DNA of 64,000 nt from Mycobacterium seoulense (GTDB taxonomy: Bacteria > Actinomycetota > Actinomycetes > Mycobacteriales > Mycobacteriaceae): the NCBI RefSeq assembly GCF_010731595.1, contig NZ_AP022582.1:5146001-5210000 (forward strand), in the 5' to 3' direction. This document shows, piece after piece, positions 46,296 through 54,763 of the stretch. Numbering within the stretch: position 1 is the first letter of the stretch; each line of letters starts with the position of its first letter. The notes below the pieces were generated by a model, which saw only the letters and a list, made by a program, of their open reading frames with translations, did no database searches and was not told the origin of the DNA. Made by a program: the position numbers and the translations under genes.

Positions 46296-47230
46296 CCCAC
46301 CAGGCTCCCACCGCACCGCCGCCTCCCACGCCGCCGATGCCGCAGGAACACCCGCCCGCGAACCCGTCCACCCGGCGCCGACGACGCGCTGCGATCGGCG
46401 TGGGCATCGTCGTGGCTTTTCTCATCGTCTACGGGCTCTCGCTCTTTGGCGTCCACATGCTGGCCAAGTCCGCGGGACCGCTCAAGCCGCCCGACCTGAA
46501 TGCGACCAACGACACCGTCGTATTGGTGCGCCTCGAGAAGCTCGATACCGTCGCCAACCGCCTCACCGTGAAAGTGCTTGTGATTCCTGAGGATTCGATG
46601 TTCGACAAACGACTCGACGTGCTCAAGACGGACACCGCGGTGCGGATGGACCCGCCGAATGACCTGGGCGACCTGCAGTATCCGGCGGGAAAGTCGCCGG
46701 CGCAGGTTGCCACCACCATCGAGGCGCACGGTGATCCCAATAATTGGCCGTTCGATTCCTACCGGACCGACACCATGTCGGCCGAGGTGCTCGTCGGCCA
46801 GGGCGATGCCCGCCAATACGTGCCCGCCCGGTTGGAGGTGACCGGGGCGTTAGACGGCTGGGATGTCAGCGTCCAGCGCGTCGGCGAAGCCAGCCAGGAG
46901 TCGGAGCGTCCCGACAACGTGATCATCACGCTGCACAGGGCCAAGGGCCCGTTGATCTTCGACTTGGGTATCTGCTTGGTGCTTTTCGCCCTGCCCACTC
47001 TGGCGTTCGCTGTGGCCATCCAAATTGCCTTGGGCAGAAGGAAGTTCGTGCCGCCGTTCGTGACGTGGTTCGCCGCCATGCTGTTCGCCGTTATCCCGAT
47101 CCGTAACTTCCTTCCCGGCTCGCCACCGCCGGGCGCATGGATCGACCAGGCCCTGGTGATCTGGGTCCTGATAGCGCTCGTCGGGGCGATGGGCCTCTAC
47201 ATGGTCACCTGGTATCGACAATCGGATTGA
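46292..47230 (+). CDS. DUF4436 membrane protein, paralogue 2
   Basis: Membrane protein of 312 residues, closely related to its two neighbours: Pro-rich start, TM1 (IGVGIVVAFLIVYGLSLFGV), extracytoplasmic domain with VLVRLEKLDTVANRLTVKVL and HGDPNNWPFDSYRTDT, and three C-terminal helices ending in PIRNFLPGSPPPGAWIDQA and WVLIALVGAMGLYMVTW. Function unknown. The start is coupled to an upstream micro-ORF. The formylglycine-generating enzyme gene follows after 34 bp. Confidence 0.88.
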   Translation: MTHQAPTAPPPPTPPMPQEHPPANPSTRRRRRAAIGVGIVVAFLIVYGLSLFGVHMLAKSAGPLKPPDLNATNDTVVLVRLEKLDTVANRLTVKVLVIPEDSMFDKRLDVLKTDTAVRMDPPNDLGDLQYPAGKSPAQVATTIEAHGDPNNWPFDSYRTDTMSAEVLVGQGDARQYVPARLEVTGALDGWDVSVQRVGEASQESERPDNVIITLHRAKGPLIFDLGICLVLFALPTLAFAVAIQIALGRRKFVPPFVTWFAAMLFAVIPIRNFLPGSPPPGAWIDQALVIWVLIALVGAMGLYMVTWYRQSD

Positions 47231-47252
47231 CCCGCCCGGGAAACGGCGGGCA

Positions 47253-47258
47253 TACCCT
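47253..47258 (+). promoter_or_regulatory. -10 box before the formylglycine enzyme gene
   Basis: TACCCT ends 6 bases before GTG 47265, a leaderless arrangement that chooses 47265 over the adjacent GTG 47262. Confidence 0.4.
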
Positions 47259-47264
47259 GGGGTG

Positions 47265-48179
47265 GTGCTCACCGAACTGGTCGACCTACCGGGCGGATCG
47301 TTCCGGATGGGATCGACCAGCTTTTATCCCGAAGAGGCGCCGATCCACACCGTGACGCTTCCCGCCTTCGCGGTGGAGCGGCACCCGGTGACCAACGCGC
47401 AGTTCGCCGAATTCGTTTCCGTCACAGGCTATGTGACGGTTGCCGAGCAGCCGGTCGACCCGGCGCTGTACCCGGGGGCGGATCCGGCGGACCTGTGTCC
47501 CGGGGCCATGGTCTTCCGCCCCACGCCCGGACCGGTCGACCTGCGCGACTGGCGGCAGTGGTGGCACTGGGTGCCGGGCGCCAGTTGGCGGCGCCCGTTC
47601 GGGCCCGGCAGTGACCTCGCCGACCGGGCCGATCACCCGGTCGTTCAAGTGGCCTATCCCGACGCCGCCGCATACGCGCGCTGGGCCGGCCGGCGGCTGC
47701 CGACCGAGGCCGAGTGGGAGTATGCGGCCCGGGGTGGAAGTGCCGCGACGTACCCATGGGGCGACGAGCCGAACCCCGGCGGGCGGTTGATGGCCAACAC
47801 GTGGCAGGGCCGCTTCCCGTACCGCAACGACGGCGCGCTGGGCTGGGTGGGCACATCGCCGGTGGGGACGTTTCCCCCCAACGGGTTCGGCCTGCTGGAC
47901 ATGATCGGCAACGTCTGGGAGTGGACCGCCACGAGGTTCTCCGCGCACCACCGCCTCGATGAGCCGCCGAAAGCCTGTTGCGCCCCAACGGGGCCGGCGG
48001 ATCCGGCGGTGAGCCAGACGCTCAAGGGCGGCTCGCACCTGTGCGCGCCGGAATACTGTCACCGGTACCGCGCGGCCGCGCGGTCACCCCAGTCGCAGGA
48101 CACGGCTACCACCCACATCGGGTTCCGCTGTGTCGCGCAGCAAACGGCGTCCGATCGTCGGGGCACCACCCAAAGCTGA
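47265..48179 (+). CDS. Formylglycine-generating enzyme (sulfatase activator, Rv0712-like)
   Basis: Converts the sulfatase active-site Cys (in CxPxR) to formylglycine, using copper and oxygen. 304 residues, full length. FGE blocks in order: GGSFRMGST, AFAVERHPVTNAQFAEFV, RRLPTEAEWEYAARGG, NGFGLLDMIGNVWEWT, and the active-site pair C260/C265 in GGSHLCAPEYCHRYR. Both catalytic cysteines are present, so the enzyme should be active. Its obvious client is AtsA (Cys82). It lies between two DUF4436 genes. Confidence 0.95.
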   Translation: MLTELVDLPGGSFRMGSTSFYPEEAPIHTVTLPAFAVERHPVTNAQFAEFVSVTGYVTVAEQPVDPALYPGADPADLCPGAMVFRPTPGPVDLRDWRQWWHWVPGASWRRPFGPGSDLADRADHPVVQVAYPDAAAYARWAGRRLPTEAEWEYAARGGSAATYPWGDEPNPGGRLMANTWQGRFPYRNDGALGWVGTSPVGTFPPNGFGLLDMIGNVWEWTATRFSAHHRLDEPPKACCAPTGPADPAVSQTLKGGSHLCAPEYCHRYRAAARSPQSQDTATTHIGFRCVAQQTASDRRGTTQS

Positions 48180-48256
48180 CGGGGCCAACGGGTTACGGCG
48201 GTATGGACGGCGAATGACGGGGGATTCGTCGGCGCGCACGGTCCGCGCGAGTTCGC

Positions 48257-48262
48257 TAGCAT
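48257..48262 (+). promoter_or_regulatory. -10 box before DUF4436 paralogue 3
   Basis: TAGCAT within GCTAGCATCTGACC, ending 8 bases before GTG 48271. Third copy of the element seen at 43926 and 46231. Confidence 0.55.
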
Positions 48263-48270
48263 CTGACCGC

Positions 48271-48315
48271 GTGTGGCCGTCGACGCGCCCCAAATCGCCA
48301 CTGGGCTGGCAATGA
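48271..48315 (+). CDS. Leaderless micro-ORF coupled to DUF4436 paralogue 3
   Basis: Fourteen-codon frame VWPSTRPKSPLGWQ from GTG 48271, with TGA at 48313-48315 overlapping the ATG at 48312. Same geometry as the micro-ORFs at 43939 and 46245. Confidence 0.4.
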   Translation: MWPSTRPKSPLGWQ

Positions 48316-49274
48316 CCGCCGAGGCGCCCGCGGCGCTGGCCCCGCCGCCCCCATCGGACGTGCCGCCGTCGCCCGCACAGTCGTCCGGCAAACACAAGCG
48401 GAACCGGCCGCGGATGGTGATCGGGGTGGCCGTTCTGGCGGTCGTCATCACCGCCTACGTGCTGTCCCTCTTCGGCGTCCACTGGCTCGAAAGGTCCGAG
48501 GGACCACTCCCGCCGCTGGATCTCAGCCAGGGTGGGGGCGACGCGACCATCGTGCAGTTGCAGGTCGAGGAATTGAAGCCGGTTGCCAAGCACCTCGCGG
48601 TGAATGTGCTTGTCTATCCCGGGATTTCGGCGTACGACAACCGATTCGACGTGCTGGGTACCGACGTCGCCGTGCGCCTGTACCCGACGAGCGACCTGGG
48701 GGACCTGCACTACCCGAAGGGCAGGGCGCCGGCGCAACTCAGTACCACCGTCGAGGCGCACGGCGATCCGGGTAACTGGCCGTTCGACTCCTATCGGACC
48801 GAGCCGATTTCCGCCGACGCGTTCGTCGGGTCGGGCGACAACCTGAAGAAGGTGCCCGCGCGGGTCGAGGTGACGGGGGAATTGGACGGGTGGGACATCA
48901 CGGTCAACCGCGTCCACGACCCCGCGGCGCTGCCGACGCAGCGCGGCACCGACAACGGGAACGTGGTCATCACCCTGAAGCGGGCCAAGGGACCGCTGAT
49001 CTTCGACCTGGGCATCTGCCTGGTCCTGATCAGCCTGCCCACGTTGGCGCTGCTGGTAGCCATTCCGATGGCGCTGGGCAGAAGGAAGTTTCTCCCGCCG
49101 TTCGCGACGTGGTACGCCGCGAACCTGTTCGCCATCGTCCCGCTGCGCAACATCCTCCCCGGCGCTCCGCCGCCCGGATCGTGGATCGACCAAGCCATCG
49201 TGCAGTGGGTGTTGATCGCGCTCGTGACGGCGATGAGCTTGTACATCTTCGCCTGGATCCGGCAGGGGGACTAG
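48312..49274 (+). CDS. DUF4436 membrane protein, paralogue 3
   Basis: Membrane protein of 320 residues with the same architecture as paralogues 1 and 2: Pro/Ala-rich start, TM1 (VIGVAVLAVVITAYVLSLFG), domain with VRLYPTSDLGDLHYPKGRAP and HGDPGNWPFDSYRTEP, then three helices with PLRNILPGAPPPGSWIDQA. It is the copy nearest the place of Rv0713 in M. tuberculosis. An in-frame GTG at 48273 would give 13 more residues; the ATG is preferred because it is coupled to the micro-ORF as in the other two copies. Confidence 0.87.
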   Translation: MTAEAPAALAPPPPSDVPPSPAQSSGKHKRNRPRMVIGVAVLAVVITAYVLSLFGVHWLERSEGPLPPLDLSQGGGDATIVQLQVEELKPVAKHLAVNVLVYPGISAYDNRFDVLGTDVAVRLYPTSDLGDLHYPKGRAPAQLSTTVEAHGDPGNWPFDSYRTEPISADAFVGSGDNLKKVPARVEVTGELDGWDITVNRVHDPAALPTQRGTDNGNVVITLKRAKGPLIFDLGICLVLISLPTLALLVAIPMALGRRKFLPPFATWYAANLFAIVPLRNILPGAPPPGSWIDQAIVQWVLIALVTAMSLYIFAWIRQGD

Positions 49275-49315
49275 CGCGTCGATCTTTGTCGGACCGTGGT
49301 GGCAGAATCGAACCT

Positions 49316-50561
49316 ATGTTCGATTCGAGGGTGTCGTCGGCGGGGGTGATCGCGGCGTTCGATGAGCTCTTTGAGCGGCGGTATCCGTCGAAGACGGGGG
49401 AGTCGGCGGGGCTGCGGAGCGGATCGGCTGTTTTGCGCGGGTGGAGAATCGGGCGGTGGCCGCGCAGTTGGCGGCGATCGGGGAGTTGTTTGCCTATCGG
49501 CTCTCGCGGTGTGGCGAGTGTGAGGATTGGGCTATCGATACCGAGGCGGCGGTGGCCGCTGAGGTGGCCGCGAGTTGCGGATCGGTCAGGGCCTGGCGGC
49601 CAGCCGGGTGCGTTATGCCCGGGCGCTGCGTGAGCGGTTGCCGCGGGTGGCCGAGGTGTTCGCCGCCGGGGACATCGATTTTCGGATGGTGGCGACGCTG
49701 GTGTTTCGCACCGATTTGATCACCGACCCCGAGGTGGTGGCGGCCGTGGATGCGCGGTTGGCCGCGCAGGTGGGGCGTTGGCCGTCACTGACCCCGGCCC
49801 GGCTGGCTGCCCGGGTGGACAAGGTGGTGGCGGGCGCCGACGCCGATGCGGTGCGCCGGCGTCGGGACCGCGCGGCGGGGCGCGAGGTGTGGATCGGTGA
49901 GATGGGTGAGGGGTTGGCGCGCATCGAGGGCGTGGTGTGCAGCCCCGATGCGGCCGCCCTGGACAACCGGCTGGATGTGTTGGCGGGGACGGTGTGTGCC
50001 CACGATCCGCGTAGCCGCGTGTAGCGCCGCGCCGATGCCCTGGGCGCGCTGGCCGCCGGGGCCGACCGGCTGGCATGCCGGTGCGGACGGGCGGACTGCG
50101 CCGCCGGCGCCCGGCCCGCGGCCGCTCCGGTGGTGATCCATGTCATCGCCGAACAGGCCACGCTCGAGGGCGGCGGCGGCGCCCCGGGCTGCCAGCTGGG
50201 CGCTGAGGGGTTGATCCCCCCCGAGTTGCTCGCCGAGTTGGCCGGCGCGGCCACGCTGGTGCCGCTGATCCACCCCGGCGACGCCCCACCCGAGCCCGGG
50301 TATGTGCCCTCTGCGGCGTTGGCCGATTTCGTGCGGTGCCGCGATCTGACCTGCCGCTGGCCGGGCTGTGATCACCCGGCGCTGACCTGCGACCTCGACC
50401 ACACCATCCCCTCTGCCCTGGGTGGGCCCACCCACGCGGGCAACCTCAAATGCTTGTGCCGCACCCACCACTTGCTGAAGAGATTTTGGGGCCGGCGGGA
50501 CAAGCAACTGCAGGATGGCGGCACTCCAGTTACTCGTCTAGTGCAGGTCGAACTGTCGTAG
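49316..50561 (+). pseudogene. 13E12-repeat/HNH endonuclease-like gene, degraded
   Basis: Member of the mycobacterial 13E12 repeat family (DUF222 plus HNH). It starts MFDSRVSSAGVIAAFDELFE but changes frame near 49416-49420 (then RIGCFARVENRA) and again near 49571-49575 (then LRIGQGLAASRVRYARALRE in part). It has an in-frame TAG at 50022-50024. The HNH part is still readable ([37 protein letters not shown]), but the sequence leaves the family after [13 protein letters not shown] near 50520. The missing C-terminal part reappears about 700 bp downstream. Non-functional. Confidence 0.88.
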
Positions 50562-50603
50562 CGTTCTTGGTGCGACCAAATACCCCCGGAAGGGACATTC
50601 GCT

Positions 50604-51080
50604 ATGCCGAAAATTACTGCCCGCTCGATCGTGGCGCTCACCGCAGCAGCGGCCGCCCTCATTGCGCATGCTGCGGTCGCCAACGCCGATCCGGCGGACA
50701 ACCCGCCGATGCAGACATCTCGCGGCGACTACGTCGGAGACTGGCAGAGACACCTAAGCACGATGACGATCGCGCCCGACGGCACCGGGACGATGCTGCT
50801 CGGGTCCAGCGCCCGCGACGGCGAGAGGTGGACGATGCGCTGGACGCAGGGCGACGGCGTGGGTCTTGCGATCAGGTTGGAGCAGCGCATCGGTGCCTGG
50901 GGCGACGGACTGGACGGCGACATCAACGAGCAGACCGCGTGGAAGGCCGAGCTCGTCGTGGCCCCAGACGGTGTCACCGTCCTCCACTTAGCCCACAACG
51001 ATGCCGAACTCACCGATGCGCACGCAGGTGACATCTGGTGCTCACAGAAGTATGGCTACAGCCGCTTCTGTGGCGCCTGA
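50604..51080 (+). CDS. Secreted protein of unknown function
   Basis: Exported protein of 158 residues. Sec signal peptide (residues 1-28: ITARSIVALTAAAAALIAHA in part, cleavage after VANA), then a compact domain with repeated short strands (STMTIAPDGTGTMLLGSSA, AELVVAPDGVTVLHLAHND) and two C-terminal cysteines (IWCSQKYGYSRFCGA). A GGAAGGG site precedes the ATG. It lies between the two pieces of the 13E12 relic, so it arrived with, or is the cause of, that split. Family not recognised. Confidence 0.78.
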   Translation: MPKITARSIVALTAAAAALIAHAAVANADPADNPPMQTSRGDYVGDWQRHLSTMTIAPDGTGTMLLGSSARDGERWTMRWTQGDGVGLAIRLEQRIGAWGDGLDGDINEQTAWKAELVVAPDGVTVLHLAHNDAELTDAHAGDIWCSQKYGYSRFCGA

Positions 51081-51206
51081 CGAGCGTCGCCGGCCAGCTC
51101 GGATGAGGACGCCACGTGCGTGGCGTCAGCCAACCTTCGTCCGAGGTCGAATAAATGCTTGATTTGCCCGGCAACACGAGCGGCAAAGGCGACCGGCTGA
51201 AACGTA

Positions 51207-51562
51207 ATTTAGCCAGTCGCAGCCATCATCTGGTGAAAACCTTCTGGGGCTGGCAGGACAAACAGCTGCCCGACGGCACCCTGATCTGGACCTCCCCGGC
51301 CGGGCACACCTATGTCACCACCCCGGGCAGCGCGCTGCTGTTCCCCAGCCTGAGCCGGGCCGTGGGCGGCATGGCGGCCCCCGAAGCCGACCCCCCGCAG
51401 GACTTCTGCGCCGGGCGCACCGCGATGATGCCGCGCCGGCGCCGCACCCGCGCCCAGGACCGCGCCACCCGCACCGCCACCGAACGCCGACACAACCGCC
51501 AGGCCCGCCAAGCCGCCCCGGTCACCACCGCCGACCCCGACCACGACCCCCCGCCCTTCTGA
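51207..51562 (+). pseudogene. 13E12 C-terminal fragment
   Basis: Reads SHHLVKTFWGWQDKQLPDG and continues through the usual 13E12 C terminus (TSPAGHTYVTTPGSALLFPS, then an Arg-rich tail). It partly repeats, with divergence, the segment [19 protein letters not shown] at the end of the upstream relic, so it comes from a different 13E12 copy. No start of its own. Confidence 0.8.
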
Positions 51563-51686
51563 CGGCCGGTCATCGTCGGTCACCGCCCACGAAGCCCTGA
51601 CCTGGGCCACGGTCGATAAATGCGCCCGATTATCAGCGCTTCGACCCGCTATGGAGGTACGATCCGTGTGTCCAATTCTGGAGAAC

Positions 51687-52052
51687 ATGATCGTGAGATG
51701 CGTCGCTAAAGCTGTTGCGTTACTCACCGTTTGCGTTCCGATCGCCGGGGCGCCGGGATTCGCGTTGGCCGACACGGTTGACCCCGGCCACCTGGCTTCG
51801 GTGGAGAGCTGGCCGGACAACGCGTGCGGCGGGTTCTTCTCCTGGCATGTGATCAACGGCTCCAAAGAAGCCCCGATCCGCGCGACCGTGGCGGTTCAAC
51901 GCACAAAAGGTGCTGAGCAGTTCAACGATCAATACGTCTACAAGCTCGCACCTGGCGAGTCGAGCTTTGTCTCGTGCAGACGAATAAGCGCTACGGACGG
52001 GCCCCCTCCTTACGACATCACCGCCTGGCTGGTGGGTGCAGACAAAGCCTAG
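51687..52052 (+). CDS. Small secreted protein of unknown function
   Basis: Protein of 121 residues with a signal peptide (VAKAVALLTVCVPIAGAPG, cleavage after FALA). The mature domain (~93 residues; WPDNACGGFFSWHVINGS, YKLAPGESSFVSCRR) has two cysteines that could pair and looks beta-rich. Start uncertain: ATG 51651 or GTG 51666 are in frame but would put 7-12 odd residues before the signal peptide, and 51687 has GGAG only 3 bases away. Family not recognised. Confidence 0.65.
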   Translation: MIVRCVAKAVALLTVCVPIAGAPGFALADTVDPGHLASVESWPDNACGGFFSWHVINGSKEAPIRATVAVQRTKGAEQFNDQYVYKLAPGESSFVSCRRISATDGPPPYDITAWLVGADKA

Positions 52053-52095
52053 GAATCAATCGGGTCCTTCTCCCGAAGACCCACCGCCGTCCTAG

Positions 52096-52109
52096 GTGCA
52101 AGATTGCAC
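52096..52109. promoter_or_regulatory. Inverted repeat GTGCAA-GA-TTGCAC before the DinB-like gene
   Basis: A perfect 6-bp inverted repeat with a 2-base centre ends one base before the ATG at 52111. It could be an operator overlapping a leaderless start, or, if transcribed, an RNA hairpin on the start codon. Confidence 0.35.
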
Positions 52110-52110
52110 A

Positions 52111-52647
52111 ATGCCCGCTCCGCTGCCCCCGTTGGCGGCCGAAGACCACGTCTGCGCTGCCTGTGGTGTGAGTTACCCGGACACCCGGGTCGAGGACGCC
52201 ATCGCCGTCATCGCCGGCCTGCCGGACGCGGTTCGGGACGTGGTCTCCGCGATCTCGCCTGACGCGCGGCGGGCACGGCCCAGCCCGGAAGTGTGGTCGG
52301 TCGCCGAATACCTCTGCCACCTGCGCGACGTCTACGTGAGCTTCACCATCCGGCTGCACCGCGTCCGCACCGAGCAGCAGCCCGCCTGGGAGCCGATGCT
52401 CAACGATCTGCGGGCCCGCCGCTTCCGCTACAACGACTGCGACATCGATGCGACCCTCGACGAGCTGGCGGCCGCCGCCGGCGGGTTCCGCGACGAGGTC
52501 GCGCGCATCCAAGACGAGGGCTGGGACCGCACCGGCAGCAGGTTGCCGGGCGAGCAGCGCACCGCCCGCTGGCTCGTGCGCCAGGCCATGCACGAAGGTG
52601 TGCACCATCTCGGCGATATCCGGACCATCGGGGAAACGGCTCCTTGA
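52111..52647 (+). CDS. DinB-fold (DinB_2) protein with N-terminal Cys pair
   Basis: Protein of 178 residues. The N terminus has CAACGVSYP, a small metal-binding-like Cys pair. The rest is the four-helix DinB/mycothiol-dependent-type fold with the three-histidine metal pattern: AEYLCHLRDV (helix 2) and EGVHHLGDI (helix 4). Such proteins bind a divalent metal and often act as thiol S-transferases. Activity unknown here. GTG 52096 is an alternative start. It lies directly upstream of the L14 operon promoter. Confidence 0.78.
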   Translation: MPAPLPPLAAEDHVCAACGVSYPDTRVEDAIAVIAGLPDAVRDVVSAISPDARRARPSPEVWSVAEYLCHLRDVYVSFTIRLHRVRTEQQPAWEPMLNDLRARRFRYNDCDIDATLDELAAAAGGFRDEVARIQDEGWDRTGSRLPGEQRTARWLVRQAMHEGVHHLGDIRTIGETAP

Positions 52648-52666
52648 ACCGGCCTGGGCCGCGAAT

Positions 52667-52695
52667 TTGGCTCTGAGCTGGTCGTCCCCTAGACT
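52667..52695 (+). promoter_or_regulatory. L14 operon promoter
   Basis: TTGGCT (52667-52672), 17-base spacer, TAGACT (52690-52695), then after five bases GGTTGCCTTGGGC (52701-52713). Same spacing and same transcript start as the S10 promoter. Confidence 0.7.
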
Positions 52696-52700
52696 CTAGG

Positions 52701-52836
52701 GGTTGCCTTGGGCAGACCTCGGCCGGTGCGAATCGGCCCCGCGTGCCCTTCGGCGACAAAGACCGCGCATGTCAGGTTTTTCGGTGGGCTGTGGCTTGCC
52801 TCCTGCCGTGCACACGCAACCAGGTCAGGAGATCGA
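52701..52836 (+). promoter_or_regulatory. 5' leader of the L14 operon
   Basis: About 136 untranslated bases before rplN. It begins with the 13-mer shared with the S10 leader and contains a small GGCCG/CGGCC hairpin soon after. No known riboswitch class recognised. Confidence 0.4.
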
Positions 52837-53205
52837 GTGATTCAGCAGGAATCGCGGCTGAAGGTCGCCGACAACACCGGCGCCAAGGAGATCTTGTGCA
52901 TCCGGGTGCTCGGCGGTTCGTCGCGACGCTACGCCGGCATCGGAGACGTCATCGTCGCCACCGTCAAGGACGCCATTCCCGGCGGCAACGTCAAGCGTGG
53001 GGATGTCGTCAAGGCCGTCGTGGTACGCACGGTCAAGGAGCGCCGCCGCCCGGACGGCAGCTACATCAAGTTCGACGAGAATGCCGCGGTGATCATCAAG
53101 CCCGACAACGACCCGCGTGGCACGCGCATTTTCGGGCCGGTCGGCCGCGAACTGCGTGAGAAGCGGTTCATGAAGATCATCTCGCTTGCCCCGGAGGTGT
53201 TGTAG
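52837..53205 (+). CDS. rplN: 50S ribosomal protein L14
   Basis: L14, 122 residues, at the subunit interface. [18 protein letters not shown] start and [14 protein letters not shown] block are typical. GTG start after AGGAGATC. The in-frame upstream extension falls in the leader and is not coding. Confidence 0.98.
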
Positions 53206-53523
53206 ATGAAGGTCCGCAAAGGCGACACCGTCTTGGTCATCGCGGGCAAGGACAAAGGCGCCAAAGGCAAGGTGCTGCAGGCCTACCCGGAGCGCAATCG
53301 GGTCCTGGTCGAGGGCGTCAACCGGATCAAGAAGCACACCGCGATCTCGAGCAACCAGCGCGGGGCCCAGTCGGGCGGAATCGTCACCCAGGAAGCCCCG
53401 ATCCACGTCTCCAACGTGATGGTGGTCGACTCCGACGGCAAGCCCGCTCGCGTCGGTTACCGGGTCGACGAGGAGACCGGCAAGCGGGTCCGCATCTCCA
53501 AGCGCAATGGCAAGGACATCTGA
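53206..53523 (+). CDS. rplX: 50S ribosomal protein L24
   Basis: L24, 105 residues, an assembly initiator. KOW motif [20 protein letters not shown] at the N terminus. Directly abuts rplN (0 bp) and overlaps rplE by one base. Confidence 0.98.
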   Translation: MKVRKGDTVLVIAGKDKGAKGKVLQAYPERNRVLVEGVNRIKKHTAISSNQRGAQSGGIVTQEAPIHVSNVMVVDSDGKPARVGYRVDEETGKRVRISKRNGKDI

Positions 53524-54086
53524 TGAGCACTGCAGAAAAGGTGCAGCCGCGCCTGAAAGAGCGCTACCGCAACGAGATTCGTGATTCGTTGCTGCAGCAG
53601 TTCGGCTACGGGAACGTCATGCAGATCCCGACCGTGACGAAGGTCGTCGTCAACATGGGCGTCGGCGACGCGGCGCGGGACGCGAAGCTGATCAACGGCG
53701 CGGTCAACGACCTGGCGCTGATCACCGGGCAGCGGCCCGAGATCCGCCGGGCGCGCAAGTCCATCGCCCAGTTCAAGCTGCGCGAGGGCATGCCGATCGG
53801 CGCCCGGGTCACCCTGCGTGGGGACCGGATGTGGGAGTTCCTGGACCGTCTCACCTCGATCGCGCTGCCGCGTATCCGCGACTTCCGCGGGCTGTCGCCC
53901 AAGCAGTTCGACGGTGTCGGCAACTACACGTTCGGGCTGGCCGAGCAGTCGGTGTTCCACGAGATCGACGTGGACAAGATCGACCGGGTCCGCGGCATGG
54001 ACATCAACGTCGTCACCTCGGCGACGAACGACGACGAAGGACGAGCGCTGTTGCGGGCCCTCGGCTTTCCCTTCAAGGAGAACTGA
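53523..54086 (+). CDS. rplE: 50S ribosomal protein L5
   Basis: L5, 187 residues, binds 5S rRNA and the P-site tRNA. Conserved [15 protein letters not shown] and [18 protein letters not shown] segments. TGATG overlap with rplX. Confidence 0.98.
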   Translation: MSTAEKVQPRLKERYRNEIRDSLLQQFGYGNVMQIPTVTKVVVNMGVGDAARDAKLINGAVNDLALITGQRPEIRRARKSIAQFKLREGMPIGARVTLRGDRMWEFLDRLTSIALPRIRDFRGLSPKQFDGVGNYTFGLAEQSVFHEIDVDKIDRVRGMDINVVTSATNDDEGRALLRALGFPFKEN

Positions 54087-54090
54087 GCAG

Positions 54091-54276
54091 ATGGCGAAGA
54101 AGGCACTGGTCAACAAGGCCGCACGCAAGCCGAAGTTCGCGGTGCGCGGCTACACGCGCTGCAACAGGTGCGGCCGCCCGCGCGCGGTCTTCCGCAAATT
54201 CGGGCTGTGCAGGATCTGCCTGCGCGAGATGGCGCACGCGGGCGAACTGCCCGGCGTGCAAAAGAGCAGTTGGTAA
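54091..54276 (+). CDS. rpsN1: 30S ribosomal protein S14, zinc-binding (type Z)
   Basis: S14 of 61 residues in the short, zinc-containing form. Two CxxC pairs, CNRC and CRIC, bind the zinc. A zinc-free S14 is usually encoded elsewhere in mycobacteria and replaces this one when zinc is scarce. ATG 4 bp after rplE with AAGGAG site overlapping its end. Confidence 0.97.
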   Translation: MAKKALVNKAARKPKFAVRGYTRCNRCGRPRAVFRKFGLCRICLREMAHAGELPGVQKSSW

Positions 54277-54343
54277 CAAGCCCCAAACAGTTGCGCGGTA
54301 GGCCCGGGACGGGAACCGCCGCGAGGAAGGTGACACGCCTGTC

Positions 54344-54742
54344 ATGACTATGACGGACCCGATCGCAGACTTCTTGACACGTCTGCGCAACGCCAATTCG
54401 GCGTATCACGACGAGGTGACGTTGCCACACTCGAAGATCAAGGCCAACATCGCCCAGATCCTCAAGGCCGAGGGCTACATCACCGACTACCGGACGGAAG
54501 ACGCCCGGGTCGGCAAGTCGCTCGTCGTCCAACTCAAGTACGGCCCCAGCCGGGAGCGCAGCATCGCCGGATTGCGGCGAGTGTCCAAGCCCGGTCTGCG
54601 GGTGTATGCGAAATCCACCAACCTGCCGCGCGTGCTCGGCGGCCTGGGCGTGGCGATCATCTCGACCTCCTCGGGCCTGCTGACCGATCGTCAGGCAGCC
54701 AGACAGGGCGTGGGCGGCGAAGTCCTCGCGTACGTGTGGTAG
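54344..54742 (+). CDS. rpsH: 30S ribosomal protein S8
   Basis: S8, 132 residues. [14 protein letters not shown] start and [20 protein letters not shown] end are typical. In enteric bacteria S8 represses the spc-type operon; no matching target is evident here. 67-bp gap from S14, with GAGGAAGG upstream. An in-frame ATG at 54350 is also possible. Confidence 0.98.
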   Translation: MTMTDPIADFLTRLRNANSAYHDEVTLPHSKIKANIAQILKAEGYITDYRTEDARVGKSLVVQLKYGPSRERSIAGLRRVSKPGLRVYAKSTNLPRVLGGLGVAIISTSSGLLTDRQAARQGVGGEVLAYVW

Positions 54743-54763
54743 CGGGAGAGGCAGCAATAGATT

